A DNA stretch of 64,000 bases from Hominimerdicola alba. Lineage in GTDB: Bacteria > Bacillota > Clostridia > Oscillospirales > Ruminococcaceae. The notes under the pieces are model-generated. The model was given only the letters and a program-made list of their open reading frames with translations. It had not been told where the DNA came from and made no database searches. Position numbers and translations under genes: made by a program. Shown here one piece after another: positions 54,005-63,282 of this stretch; position 1 is the first letter of the stretch; each line of letters opens with the position of its first letter. The stretch spans positions 1 to 64,000 of the forward strand of contig NZ_FOAT01000008.1 of NCBI RefSeq assembly GCF_900109655.1. Reading direction: 5' to 3'.

Positions 54005-56262
54005 GGCAACTCCTTTTTGCTATCGCCGAAAAATCTGTCGCACCAGCTGTTGACTGCGCTAAGCATACCGTCGATATCAAGAACGCCATAGGCAAATCCC
54101 TTGCGAACAAGTTCAGCAGGCAGATATTCATCATACTTCTCAAAGAGAGGAACTTCCTTGGGATAGACAAGTTCCATGGGGTCGATGGGGCGTGCGATTT
54201 CTTCGCGCAGTGTGCTGAAAAATGTATATTCGTCCGCCGCCATTGTGAACTGTATAAAGTACGGGCGGCAGCTGTCCAGCCCGCGCATACGCAGTTTTTC
54301 CCTGCACCTTACGTTGAGAAAACGCTCCAGCGCAAAGAATGAGTAGGTTCCAAGCCACGGGAAAAGCGCCCACATATCTCCGCCGAGATTGATGAGGTTT
54401 TCGCAGACGATACCTGAATTTCTGGCTGAAAATCTTGCCTGCGAAAGCCGTGCCGCGGCATTTTTCATAAGATAAGGATAGGTCTTGTCCTCGCATAGTA
54501 CTTGCTTCATACGCGCGAGTATCTTTGTGTTTATATCACCGGGACAGTCACCGAAATAGGCAGGAACTTTGCCTTTGACAGGTTCGCAGAAGACCAGATG
54601 ACGCTTTCGGTCAAGTTCGGTGACTATCCACACCTGACCTGCAATGGCTATCTTTTCACCCACAGGAGGAGGCATAACAAGAGTGCCAAGCTCCTGTGAT
54701 TCACACCTGACAGTGTACTCCTCGTTCTCCTGAAATACGGCGAAGAATCGGAAGTTATTCACTATCCGCTCCCCTGCCAGACCAACTATCAATCCGCCCT
54801 CATCAGTACGCTGGATATGATCGGTCTCGATGAGGTGGCGAAGAAGTATCTTGTAATCCTCGGTGGATATACGGTGGAAATATTTCAGCGTGAGTACCCG
54901 CTGTGCCAGCTGTGCGGGAGTAAGTTCACCGCACGATGCAAGAGTGCTCATAGTCTGGTGATAAAGCAGGCTGAAAGGCAGTCGGTCAAGCCGAGGCGGC
55001 TCCACCCAGCGCTCTTCGAGATAGACCTGCACCAGCGCTATGCCCTGCAGAAGCTTCCACGGAACTGTGGAAGGCAGCATAGTCCTTGGTTCGGGCATAT
55101 CCTCGCGGATAACGAACCACATTTCAGGTGGCAGATCGCGTCTGCCTGTGCGACCCATTCTCTGCAAAAAAGAGGATACCGTAAACGGCGCATCTATCTG
55201 GAATGCGCGTTCAAGTCTGCCGATATCTATGCCAAGTTCAAGGGTGGCGGTGGTGACTGTGGTCATCTGAACGTCATCGTCTTTCATGGCAGTTTCGGCA
55301 GTCTCGCGATAGCTTGTGGAAAGGTTTCCGTGATGGATAAGAAAGCGGTCGCGCTCGTGATTTGCCTCGCAGTATGACCTGAGAGTTGTGGTCACTGCTT
55401 CGCATTCCTCGCGGGAATTTACGAAAACAAGGCACTTCTTTCCGCGGGTGTGTTCAAATACATAACCCATGCCGGGGTCGGCATTTTCGGGAGCTTTGTC
55501 CGTCGCCTGTTCAAGAACCGGCAACGCCTTCCGGTCAGGTTTTCCGTCGGCAGCCTGATCGTTGCTTATGTAGAAATGCTCCATGGAAAGCCGCCATTTT
55601 GAGCCTTTTGCTTCTATCTTCGGAACAGCTGTGCGCCTGCCTGTGCCATAGGAAAGGAACTCCCCTGCTGCCTGCGGATCGCCTATGGTGGCGGAAAGTC
55701 CGATCCTGCGGGGATTTACTCCAGCCTGTCTGCAAAGACGCTCGATAAGACATAGGGTCTGCCCGCCCCTGTCACCCCGCATTAAGGAGTGAAGCTCATC
55801 TATAACGATGAATCTAAGGTCACCGAAAAGCTTTGTAATCGCCGAATGACGGCGTATCAACATGGCTTCGAGAGATTCGGGAGTTATCTGTAATATTCCC
55901 GAAGGGTTCTTCATCATGCGCGACTTGTGGGACTGCGCAACATCGCCGTGCCAGTGCCAGACCGGTATGCCTGCGTCCTCGCAAAGGTCATTAAGGCGTG
56001 AAAACTGATCGTTTATCAGGGCTTTCAGCGGACCGATATATATGGCTCCCACAGACCTTGGCATATCCTCGGAAAACAGGGTAAGTATAGGGAAAAAGGC
56101 AGCCTCAGTCTTGCCCGAAGCCGTAGAAGCCGTAAGCAGAAGATTATCATCGGTATTGAAGATTATATCTCCCGCCGCAGCCTGTATCGCTCTCAGGCTT
56201 TCCCAGTTATTGCGGTAAATAAAGTCCTGCACGAATGGTGCATAGCGGTCAAAAACGTTCAT
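53995..56262 (-). CDS. Lhr-like DExH-box helicase
   Basis: 755 residues, superfamily 2. Walker A TASTASGKT (44-52), motif II VIDELH (DELH 155-158), motif III SAT (190-192), motif VI QRMGRTGRR (367-375), then an Lhr-type winged-helix region (about 430-600) and an unassigned C-terminal domain. About half the length of Lhr, so it lacks Lhr's long C-terminal extension. It overlaps the preceding small ORF by 14 nt. In several Firmicutes a helicase like this is linked to a TerB protein and a BrxC-like ATPase, suggesting a shared role in DNA handling. Confidence 0.93.
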   Translation of the reverse strand: MNVFDRYAPFVQDFIYRNNWESLRAIQAAAGDIIFNTDDNLLLTASTASGKTEAAFFPILTLFSEDMPRSVGAIYIGPLKALINDQFSRLNDLCEDAGIPVWHWHGDVAQSHKSRMMKNPSGILQITPESLEAMLIRRHSAITKLFGDLRFIVIDELHSLMRGDRGGQTLCLIERLCRQAGVNPRRIGLSATIGDPQAAGEFLSYGTGRRTAVPKIEAKGSKWRLSMEHFYISNDQAADGKPDRKALPVLEQATDKAPENADPGMGYVFEHTRGKKCLVFVNSREECEAVTTTLRSYCEANHERDRFLIHHGNLSTSYRETAETAMKDDDVQMTTVTTATLELGIDIGRLERAFQIDAPFTVSSFLQRMGRTGRRDLPPEMWFVIREDMPEPRTMLPSTVPWKLLQGIALVQVYLEERWVEPPRLDRLPFSLLYHQTMSTLASCGELTPAQLAQRVLTLKYFHRISTEDYKILLRHLIETDHIQRTDEGGLIVGLAGERIVNNFRFFAVFQENEEYTVRCESQELGTLVMPPPVGEKIAIAGQVWIVTELDRKRHLVFCEPVKGKVPAYFGDCPGDINTKILARMKQVLCEDKTYPYLMKNAAARLSQARFSARNSGIVCENLINLGGDMWALFPWLGTYSFFALERFLNVRCREKLRMRGLDSCRPYFIQFTMAADEYTFFSTLREEIARPIDPMELVYPKEVPLFEKYDEYLPAELVRKGFAYGVLDIDGMLSAVNSWCDRFFGDSKKELPCL

Positions 56263-56431
56263 TCTCTGTCCTTTCCTTCAAAAGAAGTATTTTCATTTTT
56301 CTTCTGAAGTTTCTGCGCTGGCGCACTTTTTCCCTGTACCAGACTTTGTTGTGATTATTGCACCAGCAGGCGTATTTTGTGTCGAAACTGTCTTCTTCGG
56401 TCATGTGCTTGTGGATATTTCCCTTGGTCAT
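56249..56431 (-). CDS. small basic ORF before the helicase
   Basis: 60 codons, ATG after GAGAGGTACGAG, overlapping the helicase start by 14 nt. Basic residues cluster in the second half (REKVRQRRNFRRKMK), possibly nucleic-acid binding, and Cys-x-Cys is present (CWC). No family recognised; the good ribosome site and coupling support that it is translated. Confidence 0.5.
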   Translation of the reverse strand: MTKGNIHKHMTEEDSFDTKYACWCNNHNKVWYREKVRQRRNFRRKMKILLLKERTENERF

Positions 56432-56461
56432 CTCGTACCTCTCAAATCATTCAGATAGCTG

Positions 56462-56704
56462 TCAGTTTCCTCCCGGGAGCTGATTTTCCCGAAGTCCCTT
56501 TATGAAGCTTTCAAATTCGGTATCCGGTTTTTCTTCTGTCCACGGCATATCGTCGCGCTTTTTACCGACCACGGACAGCCTATGACTATCGACCTTTGCG
56601 ATATCATATCTCGAACTCTGCAAAGTCAGTCTCAGCGGTCTCATCTTCGGCTGCGGTTCTTGAATATTCCATTCCGCCCGATGATATGAAATCCGGTATA
56701 TCAA
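56462..56704 (-). CDS. possible small ORF between the ATPase and helicase genes
   Basis: An 80-codon frame that overlaps the end of the ATPase gene in another reading frame; from ATG 56644 it would give 60 residues. No good ribosome site is seen for any start, so this may be chance, but the final part (GKKRDDMPWTEEKPDTEFESFIKGLRENQLPGGN) has a protein-like, charged composition and lies in otherwise empty sequence. Listed with low confidence. Confidence 0.3.
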   Translation of the reverse strand: MIYRISYHRAEWNIQEPQPKMRPLRLTLQSSRYDIAKVDSHRLSVVGKKRDDMPWTEEKPDTEFESFIKGLRENQLPGGN

Positions 56705-57920
56705 GGGCAGGATTCTGGAATACTATATCAAGCAACTCGATAAAATCGCGTATGACCTCACGGGGGGTGATATGGCTGTCAGCACCTATCCTGCCGAACT
56801 CCGTTTTTATGAAAGTTATCATATCCGCCTGAGTTATCCTCTGTTCATATCCGAAAAGCTGAGCGTGTATGTCGGCAAGTTTTTCAGTCAGCACAAGCAT
56901 TTCCTCATATGTCAGCGGAACAAGATGTATAACCGGTGCAAGCATATCCCGAATGCCCTCGCGCCCGAAACGTCCCTCGGCAAGTCTTGACCTCAAAGCT
57001 TCATAGCTGTAAACACCGCGGCGGGTATCCTCGATGCACTGGGGCGTACCGCCCATTATTATACCAAGATACTTAGCCTTGCCCTGCAAAGTATCGTTGT
57101 ACATGGTGAGTATTTTTTCGTAATTGTACTGACGGGTGATGGCATTGGGTATCTTGTAGATGTTTACAAGCTCGTCCACCAGCACAAGCAGACCGCTGTA
57201 ACCCGCCTTTTTCAGGAACATGGCAAAAAGCTTGATGTATTCGTACCAGTCATCATCGGTGATAACGATGTTTACTCCAAGTTCACTTTTTGCTTCCGTC
57301 TTGTTGACGTACTCACCGCGGAACCACTTCACTACCTTTGCTTTCTGTTCATCGTCACCAGATACAGATGCGCGGTAGTATATGGTCAGCAGCTTTGCAA
57401 AATCAAATCCGTGTACCATCTCGTTGAGGGCGTTTATTACCTCGAATATCTTCTTTTCCACCACAGCCGAAAATTCGGGTGAGGTTATATCAAGTCCGCT
57501 TTCTGCGGCGGCTTCGGACTGGACACCGCTTATCCATCTGTCAAGGATAAGGGTCAGCGCACCGCCGTCGGGGCGGGTCTTGGTGGACATATTACGTATA
57601 AGTTCCTTGTATGTTGCAAGCCCCTGACCCTTTGTGCCCTGCAAACGTCTTTCGGGGGAGAGATCGGCATCCACCACAACAAAATTTCTGTCCATGACAT
57701 GACTGCGTATGGTCTGCAAAAGGAAGCTTTTGCCGCTGCCGTATTTGCCGACTATGAATCTGAATGAAGCACCGCCCTCTTCGATTATATCAACATCGTG
57801 AAGCAGTGCATCAATTTCAACCTCTCTTCCCACGGTGATATAAGGCAGACCTATCCTCGGCACAACTCCGCCTTTCAGCGAATTGATAACCGCCTGCGCT
57901 ATCCTCTTGGGTATCTTCAT
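56604..57920 (-). CDS. BrxC-like (DUF2791) P-loop ATPase
   Basis: 438 residues. Walker A GKYGSGKSF (58-66), Walker B LLVLVDELVN (244-253), and a downstream GGTPQCIEDTRRGVYSYEALRSRL with an Arg-rich sensor region. The PRIGLPYITVGREVEIDAL opening is typical of DUF2791 ATPases, which include the ATPase parts of BREX BrxC/PglY. Its ATG overlaps the TerB gene stop by 4 nt (ATGA), so the two are coupled. Expected to act with the TerB protein and the helicase, but the substrate is unknown. Confidence 0.88.
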   Translation of the reverse strand: MKIPKRIAQAVINSLKGGVVPRIGLPYITVGREVEIDALLHDVDIIEEGGASFRFIVGKYGSGKSFLLQTIRSHVMDRNFVVVDADLSPERRLQGTKGQGLATYKELIRNMSTKTRPDGGALTLILDRWISGVQSEAAAESGLDITSPEFSAVVEKKIFEVINALNEMVHGFDFAKLLTIYYRASVSGDDEQKAKVVKWFRGEYVNKTEAKSELGVNIVITDDDWYEYIKLFAMFLKKAGYSGLLVLVDELVNIYKIPNAITRQYNYEKILTMYNDTLQGKAKYLGIIMGGTPQCIEDTRRGVYSYEALRSRLAEGRFGREGIRDMLAPVIHLVPLTYEEMLVLTEKLADIHAQLFGYEQRITQADMITFIKTEFGRIGADSHITPREVIRDFIELLDIVFQNPALDIPDFISSGGMEYSRTAAEDETAETDFAEFEI

Positions 57921-59440
57921 GGAAGTATCATTCCTTTCAGTTCTTCTTCATAATCTTCGATGACAGCTGGGGTATCGCCGTCAAATTCGATGACCGTATC
58001 GGCAAATATATCGTAAAGTTTTTCGTTTATACTGTCCGCCAAGACAGATGGCATTGACCCTGCATTTCTCGCAGCAGACTGATAGTCGCCGCCGTAAAGC
58101 AGTGCCTGCATGAAAGCATACTCGCCACTGTCAAGTGGTGTGGTGTTCTCTTGCACACTTTCATCGGGAGATTCTTCCTGTACATCGGGCTGAGGAAGTA
58201 TGTCCTCTTCGAAATCTTCTTCATCAACGATAAGCTTCTCCCGCGTTATATCGGCGGCACGGCGGATACTTCCAAGTTTAGAAAGATCAATATCCACCCG
58301 CATCGCTTCGGCGCGCTTTTTCTCTTCAAGCAGGATATCCGTCTGTTCGGTGATGATTTTTGAAAGCTGCTTTGTGATATCCGTGGTTTGAAGCTGTTTT
58401 TTGAAATCGTACTTTCTGCGCATCAAACTGTCAACAGCCCTAAGAAACTGTCCGACTTCCTTATTGCTGTGAGGTTTGCCTACGTAACCCTCGGTGAACC
58501 ATTCACCGCCCCTGCAAAAACAGCGGCGGACATCGTCTATGACCACGGAATTCTGAGGTGATGAACGGTAATAGCAGAACACTGCTGAATTAAACATCTG
58601 ATGGACGCTGATGGTGCTTTTTCCGAAGAATTTTTCAAACAGAGTCTTTTTGCGGTGAGCGCCGTAATAGTCTGAAAATGCCTTATAACTCCGCACCGCA
58701 ACGGCACGCAAATCCTCGGGATAAGCTTTGTAAAAAGCGGATTTTTCTGCATTGTAAGATGACATTACGCAAAGGGCGGAGAAAACTTCATCGTCAGTGT
58801 GGCTATCTGTATCAAGCAAAACGCATAGCGCATCATCAAACTCAAAGATACCGCTGTTTTTGAGCAGAGCAATATCCAGCCCGTAATATATGACCATATC
58901 ATCAAGCCACGCAGAAACGAACCTTTTAAGCTTTGGCTGAGTTTCGCCATAATGTTCAAGCAGAGTTTTCAGCCTGTCATATCCCTCGCGAGGATTTTTT
59001 ACACCAATGAGATTTATCAGCTCATAGACATACACAAATATGTAAGAAAGGCTTGTCTCTCTGTACTCGCCGCGCCTGATGCGTGTGCGCCATGTAAAGT
59101 AAGTGCGCTGCTGTTCAAAGGTCATATCATTGTAGGTGGGGAAATAGTGTTCAAATGGGACTTCTTTCTCAAAATCGTCCTCGAAGTCTGCCATGAAACT
59201 TCCCTGCTTACCGAAAAGCCATTCCCGAGAGCGCCACTGTGCCTCGGGAGAATATGCCATTCTGCGCATCTCCATAAGCTGAGCAGGGGTGTCATCTTTG
59301 GGCGGGACAATATCCCGAACAAGCTGAGAAGCGCGTTTGAGTATGGGTTCATCACGGTATACTTTTTCACCTAGAGTTTTGCTTTCACGAAGCTTAGGGT
59401 CACCCATTATAAGCTCGATAAGATCATCGATATTTTTCAC
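57917..59440 (-). CDS. TerB-N/TerB-C domain protein
   Basis: 507 residues from GTG 59440, preceded by GGAGGTG. The N-terminal half has the TerB-N pattern (QRTYFTWRTRIRRGEYRETSLSYIFVYVYELINLIG, about 125-160), followed by helical repeats. After a middle part with FCRGGEWFTEGYVG, the C-terminal 140 residues (SKLGSIRRAADITREKL...LLYGGDYQSAARNAGSMPSVLADSINE) fit TerB-C. These domains occur in proteins linked to SF2 helicases and P-loop ATPases in ter-associated systems. An acidic linker at about 415-450 joins the parts. Confidence 0.85.
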   Translation of the reverse strand: MKNIDDLIELIMGDPKLRESKTLGEKVYRDEPILKRASQLVRDIVPPKDDTPAQLMEMRRMAYSPEAQWRSREWLFGKQGSFMADFEDDFEKEVPFEHYFPTYNDMTFEQQRTYFTWRTRIRRGEYRETSLSYIFVYVYELINLIGVKNPREGYDRLKTLLEHYGETQPKLKRFVSAWLDDMVIYYGLDIALLKNSGIFEFDDALCVLLDTDSHTDDEVFSALCVMSSYNAEKSAFYKAYPEDLRAVAVRSYKAFSDYYGAHRKKTLFEKFFGKSTISVHQMFNSAVFCYYRSSPQNSVVIDDVRRCFCRGGEWFTEGYVGKPHSNKEVGQFLRAVDSLMRRKYDFKKQLQTTDITKQLSKIITEQTDILLEEKKRAEAMRVDIDLSKLGSIRRAADITREKLIVDEEDFEEDILPQPDVQEESPDESVQENTTPLDSGEYAFMQALLYGGDYQSAARNAGSMPSVLADSINEKLYDIFADTVIEFDGDTPAVIEDYEEELKGMILP

Positions 59441-59477
59441 GCGCCCACCTCCGTTCACAACATAAGTTAATCAATTA

Positions 59478-59506
59478 ATTATAGCACAAATCTTTCCCAA
59501 ATTCAA
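59478..59506 (-). promoter_or_regulatory. promoter of the TerB-ATPase-helicase module
   Basis: On the minus strand TTGAAT (59501-59506), 17-nt spacer, TATAAT (59478-59483), 38 nt before the GTG start. Confidence 0.82.
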
Positions 59507-59587
59507 GTGCGGGCAGTACGTTTCAACGGACAGTAAAATAATTTTACGGCAATTTGTAAAAAAATTCCTGAAATTTCCGTTAAGTAC

Positions 59588-59616
59588 TTGATTTTTGAAT
59601 TGAACAGTGCTATAAT
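59588..59616 (+). promoter_or_regulatory. thi operon promoter
   Basis: TTGATT (59588-59593), 17-nt spacer, TATAAT (59611-59616); transcription would begin about 12 nt before the riboswitch. Confidence 0.88.
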
Positions 59617-59635
59617 ATCAGTGTTAAAATTTATA

Positions 59636-59722
59636 TAAGGGGAGCTTGTAGACAGGCTGAGAGGATAGCGACTGAGCTATCGACCCGTAACCTGATTTGG
59701 ATAATGCCAACGTAGGGAATAT
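59636..59722 (+). promoter_or_regulatory. TPP riboswitch (THI element)
   Basis: Contains the conserved core: GGGG start, CTGAGAGG (59657-59664), the variable P3 arm, ACCTGAT (59690-59696) and GGATAATGCCAACGTAGGGAA. It precedes thiamine genes and is followed by an intrinsic terminator, so TPP binding should stop transcription. Confidence 0.97.
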
Positions 59723-59736
59723 GATACCGTATTTTC

Positions 59737-59771
59737 GGGGGACTGTTTTTTGCGTGCAGTCCCCCTTTTTT
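59737..59771 (+). terminator. riboswitch-controlled terminator
   Basis: 9-bp stem GGGGGACTG/CAGTCCCCC (59737-59745 with 59757-59765), then TTTTTT. It stands 16 nt before thiS and would form when TPP is bound. Confidence 0.92.
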
Positions 59772-59787
59772 GTTGGGAGGAATGAAC

Positions 59788-59982
59788 ATGGTAAAACTGA
59801 ACGGTGAACAGCGTGATCTTTCGGGCAAGACCGTCACCGAACTGCTGAACGAGAACGGCTATGACCCTAAGCGTGTAGCTGTTGAGGTCAATCTTGAGAT
59901 AGTACCGAAATCGCAGTACGACAGTACAGTTTTAAAAGACGGCGATTCCGTTGAAGTTGTAAGCTTTGTGGGGGGAGGCTAG
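59788..59982 (+). CDS. thiS: sulfur carrier protein ThiS
   Basis: 64 residues, ubiquitin-like fold, ending in the required C-terminal Gly-Gly (FVGGG). I choose ATG 59788, 7 nt after GGGAGG; the earlier frame starts overlap the terminator. ThiF adenylates its C-terminus and sulfur is transferred for the thiazole ring. Confidence 0.95.
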   Translation: MVKLNGEQRDLSGKTVTELLNENGYDPKRVAVEVNLEIVPKSQYDSTVLKDGDSVEVVSFVGGG

Positions 59983-60618
59983 ATGATACCCTCAAAAGAA
60001 GAAATGTATGCCGCACTTGAAGAACGTCACGGCAAGGAACTGCAAAAACGATTCGCTGAAGCGGCGGTTGTGATATGCGGACTGGGAGGTCTGGGCTCAA
60101 ATGTTGCCGTCAGCCTTGCGCGGGCAGGGGTTGGAAAACTTCACCTTATCGACTTTGACAAGGTGGATATCTCAAACCTGAACAGACAGCAGTACTTCCC
60201 CGATCAGCTGGGGATGTATAAATCACAAGCCCTGACTGATACGCTGAAAAGGATAGCGCCATACTGCGAGATCACATCTCGGACAGTAAAGCTAGATGAA
60301 AGCAATATACCTGAACTTCTGTCAGATTACCCCATAGTCTGCGAATGTTTCGATAACGCCGAACAAAAAGCCATGCTTGTTAACACGGTGCTGGAATATT
60401 TCCCGGGAAAAAAGCTGGTAGCCGCTTCGGGAATGGCAGGGCTTGGAAGTGCGAACACTATCGTCACCCGCAGGATATCAAAAAACTTCTGGCTGTGCGG
60501 TGACGGAAAAAGTGATGTGGGCGGTGGACTTGGGCTTATTTCTGCCCGAGTTGCAGTATGCGCCGCACATCAGGCAACGATGGTGCTAAGGATAATTTCG
60601 GGTGAAGAAGAAGCCTGA
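59983..60618 (+). CDS. thiF: ThiS adenylyltransferase ThiF
   Basis: 211 residues, E1-like. [17 protein letters not shown] nucleotide loop, then [16 protein letters not shown]. It is the short, Firmicutes type ThiF without the long C-terminal part. Starts immediately after thiS; GGGGGGAGG from the end of thiS serves as its site. Confidence 0.93.
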   Translation: MIPSKEEMYAALEERHGKELQKRFAEAAVVICGLGGLGSNVAVSLARAGVGKLHLIDFDKVDISNLNRQQYFPDQLGMYKSQALTDTLKRIAPYCEITSRTVKLDESNIPELLSDYPIVCECFDNAEQKAMLVNTVLEYFPGKKLVAASGMAGLGSANTIVTRRISKNFWLCGDGKSDVGGGLGLISARVAVCAAHQATMVLRIISGEEEA

Positions 60619-60637
60619 TAACGAAAGGACGATATTA

Positions 60638-61411
60638 ATGGAAAACAATGACAAGCTCGTCATAGGCGGGCGCGAATTTAATTCAAGATTCATACTGGGT
60701 TCGGGAAAATATTCCCTGTCACTGATAAAAGCCGCAGTTGAAAACGCAGGTGCTGAGTTGATCACCCTGGCGGTAAGACGCGCAAACACCAAGGAGCACG
60801 AGAATATCCTCGACCATATCCCAGAGGGAGTAACTCTCCTGCCGAATACATCGGGTGCAAGAAATGCCGAGGAAGCTGTGCGCATAGCAAGACTTGCAAA
60901 AGAACTGGGCTGCGGTGATTTCGTAAAGATCGAGATAATGCGGGATACAAAATATCTTCTGCCCGACAATGCAGAGACCATCAAAGCAACAGAGATACTC
61001 GCTAAAGAGGGATTCATCGTAATGCCCTATATGTATCCCGATCTGAACACTGCAAGAGACCTTGTTAATGCAGGCGCGGCTTCGGTAATGCCTCTGGCTT
61101 CTCCTATCGGTTCAAACAAGGGTCTTGCAACAAGAGATTTCATACAGATACTTATTGACGAGATCGACCTGCCCATAATCGTAGATGCGGGCATCGGCAG
61201 ACCCTCACAGGCTTGCGAGGCTATGGAGATGGGTGCGGCTGCAGTAATGTCCAACACAGCCCTTGCAACTGCGGGCGACCTGCCCATGATGGCAGATGCT
61301 TTCCGCAAGGCAGTTGAAGCGGGCAGACAGGCTTACCTTTCGGGTCTCGGCAGAGTTCTTGTAAGAGGTGCATCGCCCTCGGATACTCTGACAGGTTTCC
61401 TCAGGGACTAA
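60638..61411 (+). CDS. thiG: thiazole synthase
   Basis: 257 residues, TIM barrel; forms the thiazole phosphate from DXP, dehydroglycine and ThiS-thiocarboxylate. Catalytic Lys in FVKIEIMRD and motifs [27 protein letters not shown] are seen. ATG 60638 follows AAAGGACG. Confidence 0.97.
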   Translation: MENNDKLVIGGREFNSRFILGSGKYSLSLIKAAVENAGAELITLAVRRANTKEHENILDHIPEGVTLLPNTSGARNAEEAVRIARLAKELGCGDFVKIEIMRDTKYLLPDNAETIKATEILAKEGFIVMPYMYPDLNTARDLVNAGAASVMPLASPIGSNKGLATRDFIQILIDEIDLPIIVDAGIGRPSQACEAMEMGAAAVMSNTALATAGDLPMMADAFRKAVEAGRQAYLSGLGRVLVRGASPSDTLTGFLRD

Positions 61412-61423
61412 GGGGTGAAAATG

Positions 61424-62674
61424 ATGGAAAACAATTTTCTGTTTGATTCCGAAGGTCTTTCCGAGGAAGCTTTAAAACGTAAACACAAGCTGGAAAATGA
61501 CCCCTCCTGCCGCACCGATCATATGAAATATATGAATGACCAGGAGCAGATAAAAAGCGATATACTTGAAAAAGTAATGACGGAGTTTGACAGCTACGAT
61601 TACAGCACATACACCGCTCTTGATGTTTCCCGCGCATTGCAGAAAAACACTATAGGTGTCGAAGAATTTAAAGCACTGCTCTCCCCCGCCGCCGAGCCTT
61701 TTCTTGAACAGATGGCGGAGAAAGCCCGTATTGAAACCAGAAAGCATTTCGGCAACACTGTGTACCTTTTCACACCGCTGTACATAGCCAATTATTGTGA
61801 GAACTACTGCGTTTACTGCGGATTCAACTGCTATAACCATATCCGCAGAATGAAGCTCAGCATGGAGCAGATAGAGCACGAAATGAAAGTAATCGCTGAC
61901 AGCGGCATGGAAGAGATACTTATCCTCACAGGCGAAAGCAAGACCATGAGCGATGTAAAATACATCGGTGAAGCCTGCAAGCTTGCGAGAAAATATTTCC
62001 GCATGGTGGGTGTTGAGATATATCCCGTGAACGTTGAGGACTACAAGTATCTCCATGAATGCGGAGTTGATTACGTCACCGTTTTTCAGGAAACATACGA
62101 CAATGTCAAGTACGAAACTCTCCACCTTGCTGGACACAAGCGTGTCTGGCCTTACCGATTTGAAGCTCAGGAAAGAGCACTTATGGGCGGCATGAGAGGA
62201 ATCGCAGGTTCGGCACTGCTGGGACTTTCGGATTTCAGAAAAGATGCTCTCGCGACAGGTCTGCATATGTATTTTCTGCAAAGAAAATACCCCCATGCCG
62301 AGATATCTTTGTCATGTCCCAGACTTCGTCCAATAGTCAACAATGACAAGATCAACCACATGGATGTTGGTGAAAGACAGCTTTGTCAGGTGCTTTGCGC
62401 CTACAGACTTTTCCTGCCTTTTGCAGGGATAACAGTATCATCACGTGAGACAAAAAGCTTCCGCGACGGCATAGTAAAGATAGCCGCTACAAAGATCTCA
62501 GCCGGAGTATCAACAGGAATCGGCGACCACGAAAGCAAGTACACAGGCAAAGAAAATGCCGAAGAGGGCGACGAGCAGTTCGAGATAGCTGACACTAGAA
62601 GCTTTGAAACGATGTACAAGGATATGTCCGAAGAGGGCTTACAGCCTGTGCTCAACGATTATCTTTATGTGTAA
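61424..62674 (+). CDS. thiH: 2-iminoacetate synthase ThiH
   Basis: 416 residues, radical SAM enzyme that makes dehydroglycine from tyrosine for ThiG, the oxygen-sensitive alternative to ThiO that suits an anaerobe. Cluster motif CENYCVYCGF (about residues 124-133), and ThiH-like blocks NCYNHIRRMKLS and YPVNVEDYKYLHECGVDY. Two ATGs (61421, 61424) and a GTG are close; 61424 has the better spacing to AGGGGTG. Confidence 0.95.
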   Translation: MENNFLFDSEGLSEEALKRKHKLENDPSCRTDHMKYMNDQEQIKSDILEKVMTEFDSYDYSTYTALDVSRALQKNTIGVEEFKALLSPAAEPFLEQMAEKARIETRKHFGNTVYLFTPLYIANYCENYCVYCGFNCYNHIRRMKLSMEQIEHEMKVIADSGMEEILILTGESKTMSDVKYIGEACKLARKYFRMVGVEIYPVNVEDYKYLHECGVDYVTVFQETYDNVKYETLHLAGHKRVWPYRFEAQERALMGGMRGIAGSALLGLSDFRKDALATGLHMYFLQRKYPHAEISLSCPRLRPIVNNDKINHMDVGERQLCQVLCAYRLFLPFAGITVSSRETKSFRDGIVKIAATKISAGVSTGIGDHESKYTGKENAEEGDEQFEIADTRSFETMYKDMSEEGLQPVLNDYLYV

Positions 62675-63281
62675 GATAATCTGTATAACGAACCGAAAAC
62701 TATGCCGCGGAAGTTTTCCCGAACAGCTGAAAAATATCGCGGCTAATCGTCCCGATTTGGTGATACTGAGGGAAAAGGATATGTCCGAAAAGGAGTATTC
62801 CGAACTTGCAGAAAAATCAGCTGAGATTTGTAAAGGATACGGCGTACCTTTTGCTGTGAACAGTTTCTGGAAAACAGCTGCAAAGCTCGGTATAAAAATA
62901 GTACATCTTCCGCTGCACATACTGAGGGAAATGTCCCACGAGGAAAAAGCGCAGTTCGATGTAATTGGAACTTCCACCCACTCAAAAGACGATGCTATTG
63001 AAGCAGAAGCGCTGGGTGCGGGATACATAATCGCGGGACATATTTTTGAGACTGACTGCAAAAAAGGTCTTGCAGGACGCGGGTTGGGTTTTCTTGAAGA
63101 AGTCAAAAAAAGCGTAAAGATACCAGTGTACGCAATAGGCGGGATATCTCCTGAAAATGCCGCAGATTGTATACGTGCAGGTGCAGACGGCATATGCATG
63201 ATGAGCGGATTCATGCAGGCGGAAGACGTGTCCTCTTTTATGGAAAATTTGAAGAATAGTATAAAACGAAAGGAAAAGTAA
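62667..63281 (+). CDS. thiE: thiamine phosphate synthase
   Basis: 204 residues, TIM barrel of the ThiE/TenI type; joins HMP-PP and thiazole phosphate. [11 protein letters not shown] near the N-terminus, [40 protein letters not shown] and [16 protein letters not shown]. The ATG overlaps the thiH end by 8 nt. TenI-type isomerase is the alternative, but its position in the pathway operon favours ThiE. Confidence 0.88.
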   Translation: MCKIICITNRKLCRGSFPEQLKNIAANRPDLVILREKDMSEKEYSELAEKSAEICKGYGVPFAVNSFWKTAAKLGIKIVHLPLHILREMSHEEKAQFDVIGTSTHSKDDAIEAEALGAGYIIAGHIFETDCKKGLAGRGLGFLEEVKKSVKIPVYAIGGISPENAADCIRAGADGICMMSGFMQAEDVSSFMENLKNSIKRKEK

Positions 63282-63282
63282 A

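Noticed and set aside
53995-59440. Full BREX or DISARM system
   Set aside because: Only a BrxC-like ATPase and a helicase are shared; PglX methyltransferase, PglZ phosphatase, BrxL and the DISARM nuclease are absent.
61472-62296. 274-codon minus-strand open frame over thiH
   Set aside because: Antisense to thiH with its conserved radical SAM motif; no ribosome site or recognisable domain.
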